This document shows positions 42,905 to 53,510 of a stretch of DNA of 64,000 bases, one piece after another. Each line of letters opens with the position of its first letter. Position 1 is the first letter of the stretch. Below the pieces are notes generated by a model. It did no database searches, was not told the DNA's origin, and was given only the letters and a program-made list of their open reading frames with translations. The position numbers and the translations under genes were made by a program. This DNA comes from RPQJ01 sp963698735 (GTDB taxonomy: Bacteria > Pseudomonadota > Gammaproteobacteria > Steroidobacterales > Steroidobacteraceae), in assembly GCA_963698735.1 (NCBI GenBank), contig CAVOSA010000037.1, positions 172,527 through 236,526 of the forward strand. Direction: 5' to 3'.

Positions 42905-42957
42905 GTCGGCGCTACCCGCGACCGCGCTACCATGTCTCCTGTCCTGGAGACATGCGC

Positions 42958-43974
42958 ATGAAGATTCCCGGTTCCCCCGCGCGGCTGGCCAGCCTGGCCT
43001 GCATCACGTTCCTCACGCTGTTCGGCCCCGCCGCGCGCGCAGAGGTCACGCTGCTTAACGTCTCGTACGACCCCACGCGTGAGTTCTACGACGAGTACAA
43101 CCGCCTGTTCGCGCAGTACTGGAGGCAGAAGACGGGCGATGACGTCGCGATCCGGCAGTCGCACGGCGGTTCCGGCAAGCAGGCGCGCATGGTCATCGAC
43201 GGCCTGCCCGCCGACGTAGTCACCCTGGCGCTCGCCTACGACATCGACGCACTGGCGTCGAAGGGCAAGCTGCTGCCCGCGAACTGGCAGAGCCGCCTGC
43301 CGTACAACAGTTCGCCCTACACCTCGACGATCGTGTTCCTGGTGCGCAAGGGCAACCCCAAGGGCATCCGCGACTGGGGCGACCTGATCAAGCCGGGCGT
43401 ATCGGTAATCACGCCGAATCCAAAGACGTCGGGCGGCGCGCGCTGGAACTACCTGGCCGCGTGGGCCTGGGCCACGCACCAGCCAGGCGGCAGCCCGGCA
43501 ACCGCGGCGGATTTCCTCGGCAAGCTGTACCGCAACGTGCCGGTGCTCGATACGGGCGCACGCGCCGCGCTGACCACGTTCGCGCAACGCGGCATCGGCG
43601 ACGTCATCATCACCTGGGAGAACGAGGCCTACATGGCTTCGCACCGCTTGCAGAAGCAGCAGCTCGAAGTGGTCGTGCCGTCGATCAGCATCCTGGCCGA
43701 GCCTCCGGTCGCGGTCGTGGACAAGGTCGCCGTGCGCCGCGGCACGGTCGAAGTCGCCCGCGCCTATGTCGAGCACCTGTATTCGAAGGAGGCGCAGGAG
43801 ATCGCCGCGCGACATCACTATCGACCACGCGATCCGGGGGTCGCGGCGAAGCATGCGGCGGAGTTTCCGCAGATCCGCCTGCTGACGATCGCGGATTTCG
43901 GCGGCTGGGCGAAGGCGAACGTCACGCACTTCGCCGAGGGCGCGGAGTTCGACCGGATCTATTCGCGCAAGTGA
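42958..43974 (+). CDS. sulfate ABC transporter substrate-binding protein, copy 2
   Basis: A paralogue of the preceding gene, 338 residues, with its own signal peptide (FGPAARAEV) and the same motifs (LLNVSYDPTREFYDEYNRLF, QSHGGSGKQARMVIDGLPADVV). The two mature proteins are clearly duplicates but differ in many surface positions and in the C-terminal helices. The ATG at 42958 is chosen over 42952 because the ribosome site (GGAG) sits 8 bases before it. The pair may divide sulfate and thiosulfate, as CysP and Sbp do in Escherichia coli, or differ in affinity. Confidence 0.92.
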   Translation: MKIPGSPARLASLACITFLTLFGPAARAEVTLLNVSYDPTREFYDEYNRLFAQYWRQKTGDDVAIRQSHGGSGKQARMVIDGLPADVVTLALAYDIDALASKGKLLPANWQSRLPYNSSPYTSTIVFLVRKGNPKGIRDWGDLIKPGVSVITPNPKTSGGARWNYLAAWAWATHQPGGSPATAADFLGKLYRNVPVLDTGARAALTTFAQRGIGDVIITWENEAYMASHRLQKQQLEVVVPSISILAEPPVAVVDKVAVRRGTVEVARAYVEHLYSKEAQEIAARHHYRPRDPGVAAKHAAEFPQIRLLTIADFGGWAKANVTHFAEGAEFDRIYSRK

Positions 43975-44007
43975 CGCGACCGCCTTTTGTGGCAAGCTGC
44001 CGTCCAC

Positions 44008-45891
44008 ATGGTTGCCGGCCGTAGACTGAACACTCCCCCCAGCCCCGGGGCCCGCGCGGCTCCCTCCGCCGAAGGCGTCCTTGCCAGCCTGAAAGGGTTG
44101 GGCGACGTGTTCCGCTATACGCGACACGCGCTGCAACTCGTCTGGTCCACCAGCCGACGGCTTACGGTCGCGCTGGCCATGCTCACGCTGCTGGCTGGCA
44201 TGCTGCCCGCGGGCATCGCCTTTGTCGGCGCGAAGATCGTCGATGCAGTCGTAACCGCCGTCGGGGTGCACCAGGCGTCCGGCGCGGCGGACCTGTCCAC
44301 CGTTCTCGGGTACGTCGTGCTCGAAGGCGTGCTCGTCGCGGCGCTCGCGGCCGTGCAGCGCGGACTCTCGACCTGCCAGTCGCTGCTGCGCGCGCAGCTC
44401 GGCCAGCGCGTCAACGAGATGATCCTCGAGAAGGCGCTCACGCTCGACCTCCGCCACTTCGAGGACTCCGAGTTCTACGACAAGCTCACGCGCGCGCGCC
44501 GCGAGGCCTCGACGCGACCGCTGGCGCTAGTCATGAGCAGCTTCGGTCTGGTGCAGAACGCGATCGCGCTGCTCAGCTTCGGCACGCTGCTCGCGCAGTT
44601 CTCGCCGTGGGCCGTGGCGGTACTGCTGCTCGCGGGCTTGCCGTCGTTCATAGCCGAGGCAAAGTTCTCGGGCGACGCGTTCCGTCTCTTCCGCTGGCGT
44701 TCACCCGAGACGCGCATGCAGATGTACCTCGAGACGGTCATCGCGCGCGAAGATCACGCCAAGGAAGTGAAGCTCTTCGAGCTCGGACCGCGCCTGCTCG
44801 ACCGCTACCGCCAGATCTTCCGGAAAGTCTTTCGCGAAGACCGCGCGCTCACCATACGGCGCGACACGTGGGGCTTTTTCCTGGGACTGGTCAGCACCGG
44901 CGCGTTCTATGCGGCGTATGCGTGGGTCGCCGTGAGCGCGGTGCGCGGCCAGATCACGCTGGGCCAGATGACGATGTATGTGTTGCTGTTCCGCCAGGGC
45001 CAGTCGGCCGTGTCCGCGATTCTGTCCGCCATCGGCGGCATGTACGAGGACAACCTCTACCTTTCGACGCTCTACGAATATCTCGACACTCCAGTGGCCG
45101 CCGCCACGGGCACGGTCGAGCAAGGTTCGGCTCCCGGTACGGGCCTGCGCTTCGAGCAGGTGAGCTTCACCTACCCTGGCGCAGCCGAGCCCGCCGTGAG
45201 CGACGTGAGCTTCACGCTGCGGCCCGGCGAAAGCCTGGCGCTGGTCGGCGAGAATGGCTCGGGCAAGACCACGCTGATCAAGCTCCTCACGCGGCTCTAC
45301 GCGCCGGACTCCGGTCGCATCGTGCTCGACGGCACCGACCTCGCGGACTGGCAGCCGTCTGCGTTGCGCCGGCGCGTCGGCGTGATCTTCCAGGATTTCG
45401 CGCGCTACCAGCTCAAGGTCGGCGAGAACATCGGCGCGGGCGACGTCACGCATTTCGAGGACGAAGCCCGCTGGCGCGAGGCCGCGGGGCTCGGCATGGC
45501 CGCGCCATTCATCGAGGAACTGCCTGGCGGTTACGCGACGCAGCTCGGCAAGTGGTTCAAGGACGGTCGCGAACTCTCGGGCGGGCAATGGCAGAAAGTC
45601 GCGTTGTCACGCGCGTTCATGCGCGAGAACGCCGACATCCTCGTGCTCGACGAACCGACGGCGGCGATGGACGCGCGGGCGGAGGCGCAGGTCTTCGAGC
45701 AGTTCCAGGAACTCGCGCGCAAACGCATGGTGATCCTGATCTCGCACCGCTTCTCGACGGTGCGCATGGCCGACCAGATCCTCGTCATCGAGGGCGGCCG
45801 CATCCTCGAACGCGGCAGCCACGAGCAGCTGATGCAGCTCGGTGGCCACTACGCGGGGTTGTTCGCGCTGCAGGCGCGGGGCTACCGCTAG
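44008..45891 (+). CDS. ABC transporter, fused permease and ATPase (exporter type)
   Basis: A 627-residue half-transporter: a membrane domain of about six helices (residues about 50-330) and an ATPase domain with Walker A VGENGSGKTTLIK, Q-loop IFQDFARYQL, signature ELSGGQWQKVALSRAF and Walker B ILVLDEPTAAMD. It should dimerise and export its substrate across the inner membrane. The motif LDLRHFEDSEFYDKLTRARREA in the first intracellular loop is typical of exporters found near peptide or natural-product clusters. None is seen nearby, so the substrate is unknown. ATG 44008 is used; a TTG at 43987 is less likely. Confidence 0.87.
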   Translation: MVAGRRLNTPPSPGARAAPSAEGVLASLKGLGDVFRYTRHALQLVWSTSRRLTVALAMLTLLAGMLPAGIAFVGAKIVDAVVTAVGVHQASGAADLSTVLGYVVLEGVLVAALAAVQRGLSTCQSLLRAQLGQRVNEMILEKALTLDLRHFEDSEFYDKLTRARREASTRPLALVMSSFGLVQNAIALLSFGTLLAQFSPWAVAVLLLAGLPSFIAEAKFSGDAFRLFRWRSPETRMQMYLETVIAREDHAKEVKLFELGPRLLDRYRQIFRKVFREDRALTIRRDTWGFFLGLVSTGAFYAAYAWVAVSAVRGQITLGQMTMYVLLFRQGQSAVSAILSAIGGMYEDNLYLSTLYEYLDTPVAAATGTVEQGSAPGTGLRFEQVSFTYPGAAEPAVSDVSFTLRPGESLALVGENGSGKTTLIKLLTRLYAPDSGRIVLDGTDLADWQPSALRRRVGVIFQDFARYQLKVGENIGAGDVTHFEDEARWREAAGLGMAAPFIEELPGGYATQLGKWFKDGRELSGGQWQKVALSRAFMRENADILVLDEPTAAMDARAEAQVFEQFQELARKRMVILISHRFSTVRMADQILVIEGGRILERGSHEQLMQLGGHYAGLFALQARGYR

Positions 45892-46097
45892 GCCTTCTTC
45901 AGGAAGCAGGTCTTCAGGACGACGGTATTGCGGCCCTGCCCGCACTCGATCGCTTCCTCGTCGTCGGTGAGCCGGATGTTCTTGAAGACGGTGCCGCGCT
46001 TCAGCGTCTCGGAGGATCCCTTGACCTTGAGGTCCTTGATCACCTGCACCGAATCGCCTGCCGCGAGCGTGTTGCCGTTGCTGTCTTTCACGGTCAT
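45888..46097 (-). CDS. PhnA-domain (YjdM-like) small protein
   Basis: A 69-residue protein equal to the C-terminal domain of PhnA/YjdM: KDSNGNTLAAGDSVQVIKDLKVKGSSETLKRGT, then VFKNIRLTDDEEAIEC and VVLKTCFLKKA. The usual N-terminal zinc ribbon is absent, as in many stand-alone copies. Despite the historical name there is no evidence that it acts on phosphonates. It overlaps the end of the convergent ABC exporter gene by 4 bases. The function is unknown. Confidence 0.88.
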   Translation of the reverse strand: MTVKDSNGNTLAAGDSVQVIKDLKVKGSSETLKRGTVFKNIRLTDDEEAIECGQGRNTVVLKTCFLKKA

Positions 46098-46140
46098 GTC
46101 GAAACTTCCTGCCTAAGCGGCCCGCAAGGATGGACTCGGG

Positions 46141-47058
46141 TCACTTGGTGCGCAACTTCGTCCGCTTGCCTTCGCGTGCGCAGTACCGTGACTTCGCGTC
46201 GAACTCGTCGAGTTCGACCTCGACGCTCTTGCCGGCATAGACCGCATCGCGCAGCCACGCCAGTTCCTCCTGCACCCTCTCGTGCGACCGCACCTCGACG
46301 GACCAGCAGCGCCGGCCGGCGTCCCACCAGTACCCGCGTTTCCTGAGCACGTCCTTGGTTTCGAACGGCGAGTTGGTTGCCCACAGCCGGTACGACGGTG
46401 CGCGCGCGGAGTCCAGCAGCACCTTGAGCGCAGTGGCACCCGTGTCGCCGAACGGCTGCGACAACACCTCGAGCAGTGCGCGGCAATCGACTTCCGCACG
46501 ATGGCCGTCATAGAAGAAGCCGTGGCGATACGCGAGGTACTCGAGCTTCGAACTCGCGATGCCGGCGTCGCCCCACGGCACTTCCAGCCAGGAACAACCC
46601 CAGGGCAGCCCGGCGAAGACCGGCAGACGGGGCTCGAGGAACTTGCGGTCGAAACCGGCGTTGTGCGCGATCACGAGACCCACCGATTCGAGCACGCTGG
46701 CCACGCGCGCGTCGTCGATGCGGTGACCGGCGACCATCGCGTCGGTGATGCCGTGAATCGCGGTGGACGATGGCGGTATGGGGATTCCCGGATCTTCGAG
46801 GCCGTCGTACGCATCGAGCACGCGTCCGACGGTGCCGGTCGCGTGGCAGTATTCGAACACCACCAGCGCGAGTTCGATGATCTTGTCGGTCGCGGGGTCC
46901 GTGCCCGTCGTTTCCGTGTCGACGATGGCCGCCCGCCGCACCGTTGGCCCTGCGAGCGCCGGGCGCTGCCTGGCCGTGTCGAGCCGTCGCAGCACCCGGT
47001 AATCCGGGTGCGCCGCAAGCTTTGCTGCAATGGCTTCCAATTCTTCCCGCTGTGACAC
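46141..47058 (-). CDS. DnaQ-like 3'-5' exonuclease (DEDDh type)
   Basis: A 305-residue protein with an N-terminal exonuclease domain similar to the epsilon subunit of DNA polymerase III: ExoI AAIVDTETTGTDPATDKIIEL, ExoII VGLVIAHNAGFDRKFLE and ExoIII YDGHRAEVDCRALLEVL, giving the D-E-D-D-h set. The C-terminal 110 residues (LKVLLDSARAPSYRLWATNSPFETKDVLRKRGYWWD) resemble the DNA-binding tail seen in stand-alone exonucleases of this kind. Translation starts at GTG 47058. It follows the response-regulator gene with a 63-base gap on the same strand. A repair role is likely. Confidence 0.87.
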   Translation of the reverse strand: MSQREELEAIAAKLAAHPDYRVLRRLDTARQRPALAGPTVRRAAIVDTETTGTDPATDKIIELALVVFEYCHATGTVGRVLDAYDGLEDPGIPIPPSSTAIHGITDAMVAGHRIDDARVASVLESVGLVIAHNAGFDRKFLEPRLPVFAGLPWGCSWLEVPWGDAGIASSKLEYLAYRHGFFYDGHRAEVDCRALLEVLSQPFGDTGATALKVLLDSARAPSYRLWATNSPFETKDVLRKRGYWWDAGRRCWSVEVRSHERVQEELAWLRDAVYAGKSVEVELDEFDAKSRYCAREGKRTKLRTK

Positions 47059-47121
47059 TGTTCTGCTTTCCCCGGGGCGTGCTGCAGACCGATCCGCATC
47101 GACCGCTCCTCCGCCTGACCC

Positions 47122-47799
47122 CTAACCCCTTTCCTCCAGCCGGTACCCGGCCCCCGCCTCAGTCCGCAGCACCTTCGGCGCCGCCGGGTCGTCCTCGATC
47201 TTGTGCCGCAACCGATGCACGAGCTGCTTGAGCAACTGCCGGTCGCCGCTGCCGCGATGACCCCACACATGCGTCAGCAGTCGCTCGGTGCCGACGACGT
47301 GTCCGGCATTCGCGATCAGGATCTGCAGCAGCCGGGTCTCGAGCTTGGTGAGCTTCACGGGAGCCGCGTCGCCGACGTGCAGTGCGTGCGACTCGAGATC
47401 GAGACGCAGCGAACCCGCGGACATCGCGCCGCCGGTTTCGAGCCCGGCACGTCGCAGCAGCGCACGCACCCGCGCCAGCAGCGTGCGCGGACTGAACGGC
47501 TTGGTCAGGTAGTCGTCCGCGCCGAGGTCGAGCGCACGCACCAGATCTTCTTCCTCGCCTCGCGCCGTCAGCATCATTACCGGAATGCGCGACTGCCTGC
47601 GGATGCCTTCGCAGATGTCGAAACCGCTGCCGCCGGGCAGGTTGATGTCGAGGATCGCCAGGTCGGGCGATTCGGCTGCGAACACCTTCAGCGCCGACGG
47701 TACGTCCGTGGCCTTGACGACGACGAAGCCCGCTTGCGACAGCGCGAAGCCCACCAGCGACAACAGGTCGAGATCGTCGTCGACTATCAGGATCTTCAT
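47122..47799 (-). CDS. OmpR/PhoB-family response regulator
   Basis: A 225-residue regulator. The receiver domain (1-118) has MKILIVDDD, phosphoacceptor Asp51 in LAILDINLPGGSGF, and the switch Lys in YLTKPFSP. The winged helix of the OmpR type follows (LTKLETRLLQILIANAGHVVGTERLLTHVWG … VLRTEAGAGYRLEERG). The ATG at 47799 overlaps the stop of the kinase gene (ATGA), so kinase and regulator are translationally coupled. It is the last of five overlapping genes starting with cysA, so control of sulfate uptake or response to sulfate state is the leading hypothesis. Confidence 0.93.
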   Translation of the reverse strand: MKILIVDDDLDLLSLVGFALSQAGFVVVKATDVPSALKVFAAESPDLAILDINLPGGSGFDICEGIRRQSRIPVMMLTARGEEEDLVRALDLGADDYLTKPFSPRTLLARVRALLRRAGLETGGAMSAGSLRLDLESHALHVGDAAPVKLTKLETRLLQILIANAGHVVGTERLLTHVWGHRGSGDRQLLKQLVHRLRHKIEDDPAAPKVLRTEAGAGYRLEERG

Positions 47800-49925
47800 G
47801 TCGCTTCCGCCGCGCCCGCCGGCAGCCGGACAACGAAGCGCGTGAGGCCTTGCTCGCTGCGCGTGGCCGCGACCGTACCCCCGTGGCGCTCCACGATCGA
47901 CTTCACGATCCACAAGCCGAGGCCGAGGCCGCGGGGCTCGGGCTCCTGTTCGGTCGCGCGATGGAACCGTTCGAAGATCGAGCCGCGCTCGTCCTCGGTG
48001 ACGCCGGGGCCGGCGTCGTCCACCGTCGCTTCGATCGTGCCGCCCACGCGACGCGCGGTGACGCTGACCGTGCTGCCCTCCGGGCTGAACTTGTTCGCGT
48101 TCGCGAGCAGGTTGACGAACACCTGTGTCAGGCGGGGCGCATCCCCGACGAGCGACGGCAGGTCTTCCGGCACGTCGATGCCAAGGCTCTGACCGCGTTG
48201 CGCGAACAGGCTGCCGACCAGTTCGACCGCATCCTGCACGACGTCGTGCAACTGCAGGTGTTGCTGCCGGATGGTGAGCTGCCCGGACTCGATGCGCACG
48301 CTCTCGAGCAGGTTGTCGATGAGCCGCGTCAGCCGCAGCGAACCCCGGTTCAATGAATTGACCAGTTCCTCGAGCTGCTCGCGGGGCAGGTCGTGCAGAT
48401 TCTGCTGCAGCAACTCAATCGACGCGAGCTGGGCCGCGAGCGGCGTGCGGAACTCGTGCGAGATGTTGGCCAGGATCGTGTCGCGCGCGCGGCGGGCCGC
48501 CTCGAGATCGGTCTCGTCGCGCATGACCTGCACCTGCAGGCCGTCGACCATGCCGGCGCTGGTGATGATCACCGTGCGCCTGGCGCCATCCGCACGCTGC
48601 AGGAACTCCGTGGCCTGCGCCTGGCCATGTTCGCGGGAGGCAACGATCGGGCACGCCGTGTCGCACGGACGCGCGCCATCGGGCATTGCGCAGGGCTTCA
48701 GCACTTCGCCGCAGAACCTGCCGACCGCAGTGCCGGACTCGACGCCGAGCATGCGTTCTGCCTGCGGGTTCAGGTACTTGACGTTCCGGTTGAAGTCGAC
48801 TGCGTACACGCCCTCGACCACGCCCCGCAGCAACGCCTGCGCGTCGGCCTCGCGACGCCGCAAGGTGGCCGTGAGCTCGACCAGGTGGCGGCGCATGTCC
48901 TCGAGCGTTCGCGCGAGCGCCACGACTTCGGGGCCACCGCCCGCCACCGGAATCGATGCGGAAAAATCGCCACGACCGAGGCGCGTTGCGGATTCAGCCA
49001 CGGTCTGCAGCGGCCGCACGATGCGCCGGGCGAGCAGCAGCGCCGCAGCCACCGCGCCAAGGCTGAGCAGGAAGGCGGTCCACGCGAGGCGACGGACGAA
49101 TCCAGCCACCTCGGAGTCGCTCTCCGATGCGGGCAGGCGCGCCTCGAGCAGCGCGATGCCTTCACCGGTCGAGGCGAAGATCGGCGTGCTGGAAGCGTAC
49201 AGGTCGCGCGGCTCGATCCGCCGCGCCACGCTCTCGGCGCGCGACAGCGCGGTCGAGTGCAGTTCCTTGAAATCGGGCTCGACGTTGTCGAGCCAGTTCG
49301 ACATGCGGACGAGCCGGACCGGCATACCGGCCTGCTGCGACAAGGCAACAGCGAGCCGGCTGTCGAAGTAACGCAAGGCGACGACGCGAGTCTCGACAAA
49401 GTTCGGGACCAGCGCGGTCGCCCCGATCAGGCCGTCAGGCTGCCATGCCGGTGCGAGCATGAAGCGCTCGCCCTGGTCGGAGGCCGCCTCGAGCGTCTCG
49501 CTCCAGTTGACGCCCACGCGGGTGCCGGCGATGACGTTGGATCCCACGAGCACCGCACAGGCCTCCAGATTGAGCGCGGAACAGGTGCGGCGCAGGAACA
49601 GCTCGGTCTGCTCGCGATTGCCAGCCCGGATCAGCCGCTGCAGTGGTTGCCGCGACGCCAGCACGCGCGTGGTCGTAAGAGTGTCCTCGCTCAGGCGGCG
49701 CAGTTCCTCGCGCGCGGCCACGCCGGCGAGTTGCACGCGGGCAACCGCCTGTTGCTCAGCCTGCTTGCGCAGCAGGCCAACGGCGCTGATGGCCAGGACG
49801 AGGATTGCAGCCAGCACGAGCCCGCCGAGGGTCAGCGTGAGCGTGCGCTCGAGCGTCGCCGGCCCGGCCACGAGCCGCCTGAGGCTCGCCATCCACTCGC
49901 GCAGCAGTGCAGCAATCCTGTGCAT
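47796..49925 (-). CDS. sensor histidine kinase with HAMP and four-cysteine PAS domain
   Basis: A 709-residue membrane kinase. Domains: transmembrane helix about 31-53, an extracytoplasmic sensor of about 225 residues (54-280), second helix 281-300, HAMP about 300-352, PAS about 366-470, HisKA with phosphorylated His490 in ANISHEFRTPL, and an ATPase domain to the end (NLLANANKFSPEG; DDAGPGV; GLGLGLWIVK). The PAS domain has Cys405, 412, 421 and 425 (C-x6-C-x8-C-x3-C), able to bind a metal or sense redox state. The ATG at 49925 overlaps the cysW stop by one base, so an upstream frame extension of 9 codons is rejected. It pairs with the overlapping regulator gene. Confidence 0.92.
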   Translation of the reverse strand: MHRIAALLREWMASLRRLVAGPATLERTLTLTLGGLVLAAILVLAISAVGLLRKQAEQQAVARVQLAGVAAREELRRLSEDTLTTTRVLASRQPLQRLIRAGNREQTELFLRRTCSALNLEACAVLVGSNVIAGTRVGVNWSETLEAASDQGERFMLAPAWQPDGLIGATALVPNFVETRVVALRYFDSRLAVALSQQAGMPVRLVRMSNWLDNVEPDFKELHSTALSRAESVARRIEPRDLYASSTPIFASTGEGIALLEARLPASESDSEVAGFVRRLAWTAFLLSLGAVAAALLLARRIVRPLQTVAESATRLGRGDFSASIPVAGGGPEVVALARTLEDMRRHLVELTATLRRREADAQALLRGVVEGVYAVDFNRNVKYLNPQAERMLGVESGTAVGRFCGEVLKPCAMPDGARPCDTACPIVASREHGQAQATEFLQRADGARRTVIITSAGMVDGLQVQVMRDETDLEAARRARDTILANISHEFRTPLAAQLASIELLQQNLHDLPREQLEELVNSLNRGSLRLTRLIDNLLESVRIESGQLTIRQQHLQLHDVVQDAVELVGSLFAQRGQSLGIDVPEDLPSLVGDAPRLTQVFVNLLANANKFSPEGSTVSVTARRVGGTIEATVDDAGPGVTEDERGSIFERFHRATEQEPEPRGLGLGLWIVKSIVERHGGTVAATRSEQGLTRFVVRLPAGAAEAT

Positions 49926-50779
49926 CAGCCGGTCCGCCGATCCGCCCGCCATTCGACGAGAGTCTTGATCACCAGCGTCACGATAGCGAGCATCGCGAGC
50001 ACCGAGGCCACCGCGAAGGCCGCCACGAACAGGTACTCGTTATAGAGGATCTCGACCTGCAGCGGCATCGTGTTCGTCAACCCGCGGATGTGGCCCGAGA
50101 CGACGGACACGGCGCCGAACTCGCCCATCGCGCGGGCGTTGCAGAGAATAACGCCGTAGATCAGGCCCCACCGGATTTTGGGCAGCGTGACCCGCAGGAA
50201 AGTCGTCCACGCTCCGGCGCCGAGCGTGATCGCGGCCTCTTCTTCCTCGCTGCCCTGCTGCTGCATGAGCGGGATGAGCTCGCGCGCGACGTAGGGAAAC
50301 GTCACGAACATGGTGGCGAGCACGATGCCCGGGACCGCGAAGATGACCTGGATGTCGCGGTCCTGCAGCCATTCACCCCACCAGCCGTGCGCGCCGAACA
50401 GCATCACGAACACCAGGCCCGCGATGACGGGTGAGATTGCGAACGGCAGGTCGATCAGCGTGATCAGCAGGCTCTTGCCCTTGAACTCGAACTTGGCGAT
50501 CGCCCAGGCCGCCGCAATGCCGAACAGAGTGTTGAGCGGCACGACGATCGCGGCGGTGAACAGAGTGAGCCTGATGGCCGCGAGCGTATCCGGGTTGTCA
50601 AACGACTCCAGATACACGCGCCAGCCTTCCGCGAACGCCTGGGCCAGCACGGCGCCGAGCGGCGCCAGCAGCAGCAACCCCAGGAATGCGATCGAGATCG
50701 CGATCAGCGCGGCACGGCCCGCCCGCAAGGCTGGCGACACGTTGCTGCGCTTCTCGTAGCGTGTTGCGGTGCCAGCCAT
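49925..50779 (-). CDS. cysW: sulfate ABC transporter permease CysW
   Basis: An inner-membrane permease of 284 residues with about six helices. The CysW features are DLPFAISPVIAGLVFVMLFG and the EAA loop EEEEAAITLGAGAWTTFLRVTLPKIRWGL, with NARAMGEFGAVSVVSGHIRG after it. It works with CysT and CysA for sulfate and thiosulfate import. It starts one base after the end of cysT, and its stop codon overlaps the start of the histidine kinase gene, an unusual neighbour for this permease. Confidence 0.94.
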   Translation of the reverse strand: MAGTATRYEKRSNVSPALRAGRAALIAISIAFLGLLLLAPLGAVLAQAFAEGWRVYLESFDNPDTLAAIRLTLFTAAIVVPLNTLFGIAAAWAIAKFEFKGKSLLITLIDLPFAISPVIAGLVFVMLFGAHGWWGEWLQDRDIQVIFAVPGIVLATMFVTFPYVARELIPLMQQQGSEEEEAAITLGAGAWTTFLRVTLPKIRWGLIYGVILCNARAMGEFGAVSVVSGHIRGLTNTMPLQVEILYNEYLFVAAFAVASVLAMLAIVTLVIKTLVEWRADRRTG

Positions 50780-50780
50780 G

Positions 50781-51629
50781 TCAGTGGTCCGCCCGCACGT
50801 AGCGACGGCGGCTCCAGCCCTGCACGAGGTTGATCGCGAACAGCGTCAGGAACGACACGAGCAGCATCATGAAACCCAGCGCAGCCGCGCCGTTGTAGTC
50901 GAACTGCTCGAGCTTGATCACGATCAGCAGCGGCGTGATCTCCGTCTTCATCGGCAGGTTGCCCGAAATGAATACGACCGAGCCGTACTCGCCGATGCCA
51001 CGCGCAAAGGCCATGGTGAATCCGGTGACCAGCGCTGGCAGCACGGCCGGCAGGATGATGCGGCGGAACACCGTGAAGGGACTCGCGCCGAGCGTCTCGG
51101 CGGCCTCCTCGAGGTCGCGCTGTGCCTCGACGAGCGCGGGCTGCACCGAGCGCACGACGAAAGGCAGGCCGATGAGGATCAGCGCCACGACGACGCCGAG
51201 CCAGGTGTAGGCCACCTGGATGCCGAACGTTTCCTGCAGCCTCACGCCCAGCCAGCCCGTCGGCGCGAAAACAGTGGCGAGCGCGATGCCCGACACGGCC
51301 GTGGGCAGCGCGAACGGCAGGTCTATCAGCGCGTCGACGAGGCGGCGGCCCGGGAACTCGTAGCGCACCAGGGACCAGGCGACGATGAAGCCGAAGATGG
51401 CATTGATGGTCGCGGCGATAAGGGCCGCGCCGAAGCTCAGACGGTAGGACGCCAGCGCGCGTTCGTCGAACACTACGTCGAGGAACTCGGACCACGTCAG
51501 CGACGTGGTCTTGAAGATCAGTGCCGCGAGCGGCAGCAGCACCAGCGCGCTCAGGAAGAACGTCGTAAACCCGAGCGTGAGCCCGAAGCCCGGAAGGATG
51601 CTGGGCTGGCGGAACCAGGACGCGGCCAT
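50781..51629 (-). CDS. cysT: sulfate ABC transporter permease CysT (CysU)
   Basis: A 282-residue permease, the CysT/CysU partner of CysW. It has PGFGLTLGFTTFFLSALVLLPL at the first helix, DLPFALPTAVSGIALATVF, and the EAA loop EEAAETLGASPFTVFRRIILPAVLPAL. The ATG at 51629 lies inside the end region of cysA (stop 51631), so translation is coupled. A longer frame from 51665 is rejected because it would overlap cysA by more than 30 bases and adds no family similarity. Confidence 0.93.
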   Translation of the reverse strand: MAASWFRQPSILPGFGLTLGFTTFFLSALVLLPLAALIFKTTSLTWSEFLDVVFDERALASYRLSFGAALIAATINAIFGFIVAWSLVRYEFPGRRLVDALIDLPFALPTAVSGIALATVFAPTGWLGVRLQETFGIQVAYTWLGVVVALILIGLPFVVRSVQPALVEAQRDLEEAAETLGASPFTVFRRIILPAVLPALVTGFTMAFARGIGEYGSVVFISGNLPMKTEITPLLIVIKLEQFDYNGAAALGFMMLLVSFLTLFAINLVQGWSRRRYVRADH

Positions 51630-51630
51630 C

Positions 51631-53370
<1,740 letters not shown>

Positions 53371-53510
53371 GCGCAGGCCACGGAGTTGATTGAAGTTTTC
53401 ACACCATCCTAGGGCAGCGAGGTTACGCCGTCAGTCGCCCCGGGGTGACATTTCGGTAACATCCGGTCCATCCGGCCACGGCTGGCGCTCCCCGCACCCA
53501 GGTAACCCGC

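Noticed and set aside
42862..42951. sbp intergenic hairpin as a rho-independent terminator or riboswitch
   Set aside because: There is no T-run after the stem and no conserved aptamer motif; kept only as an intercistronic hairpin.
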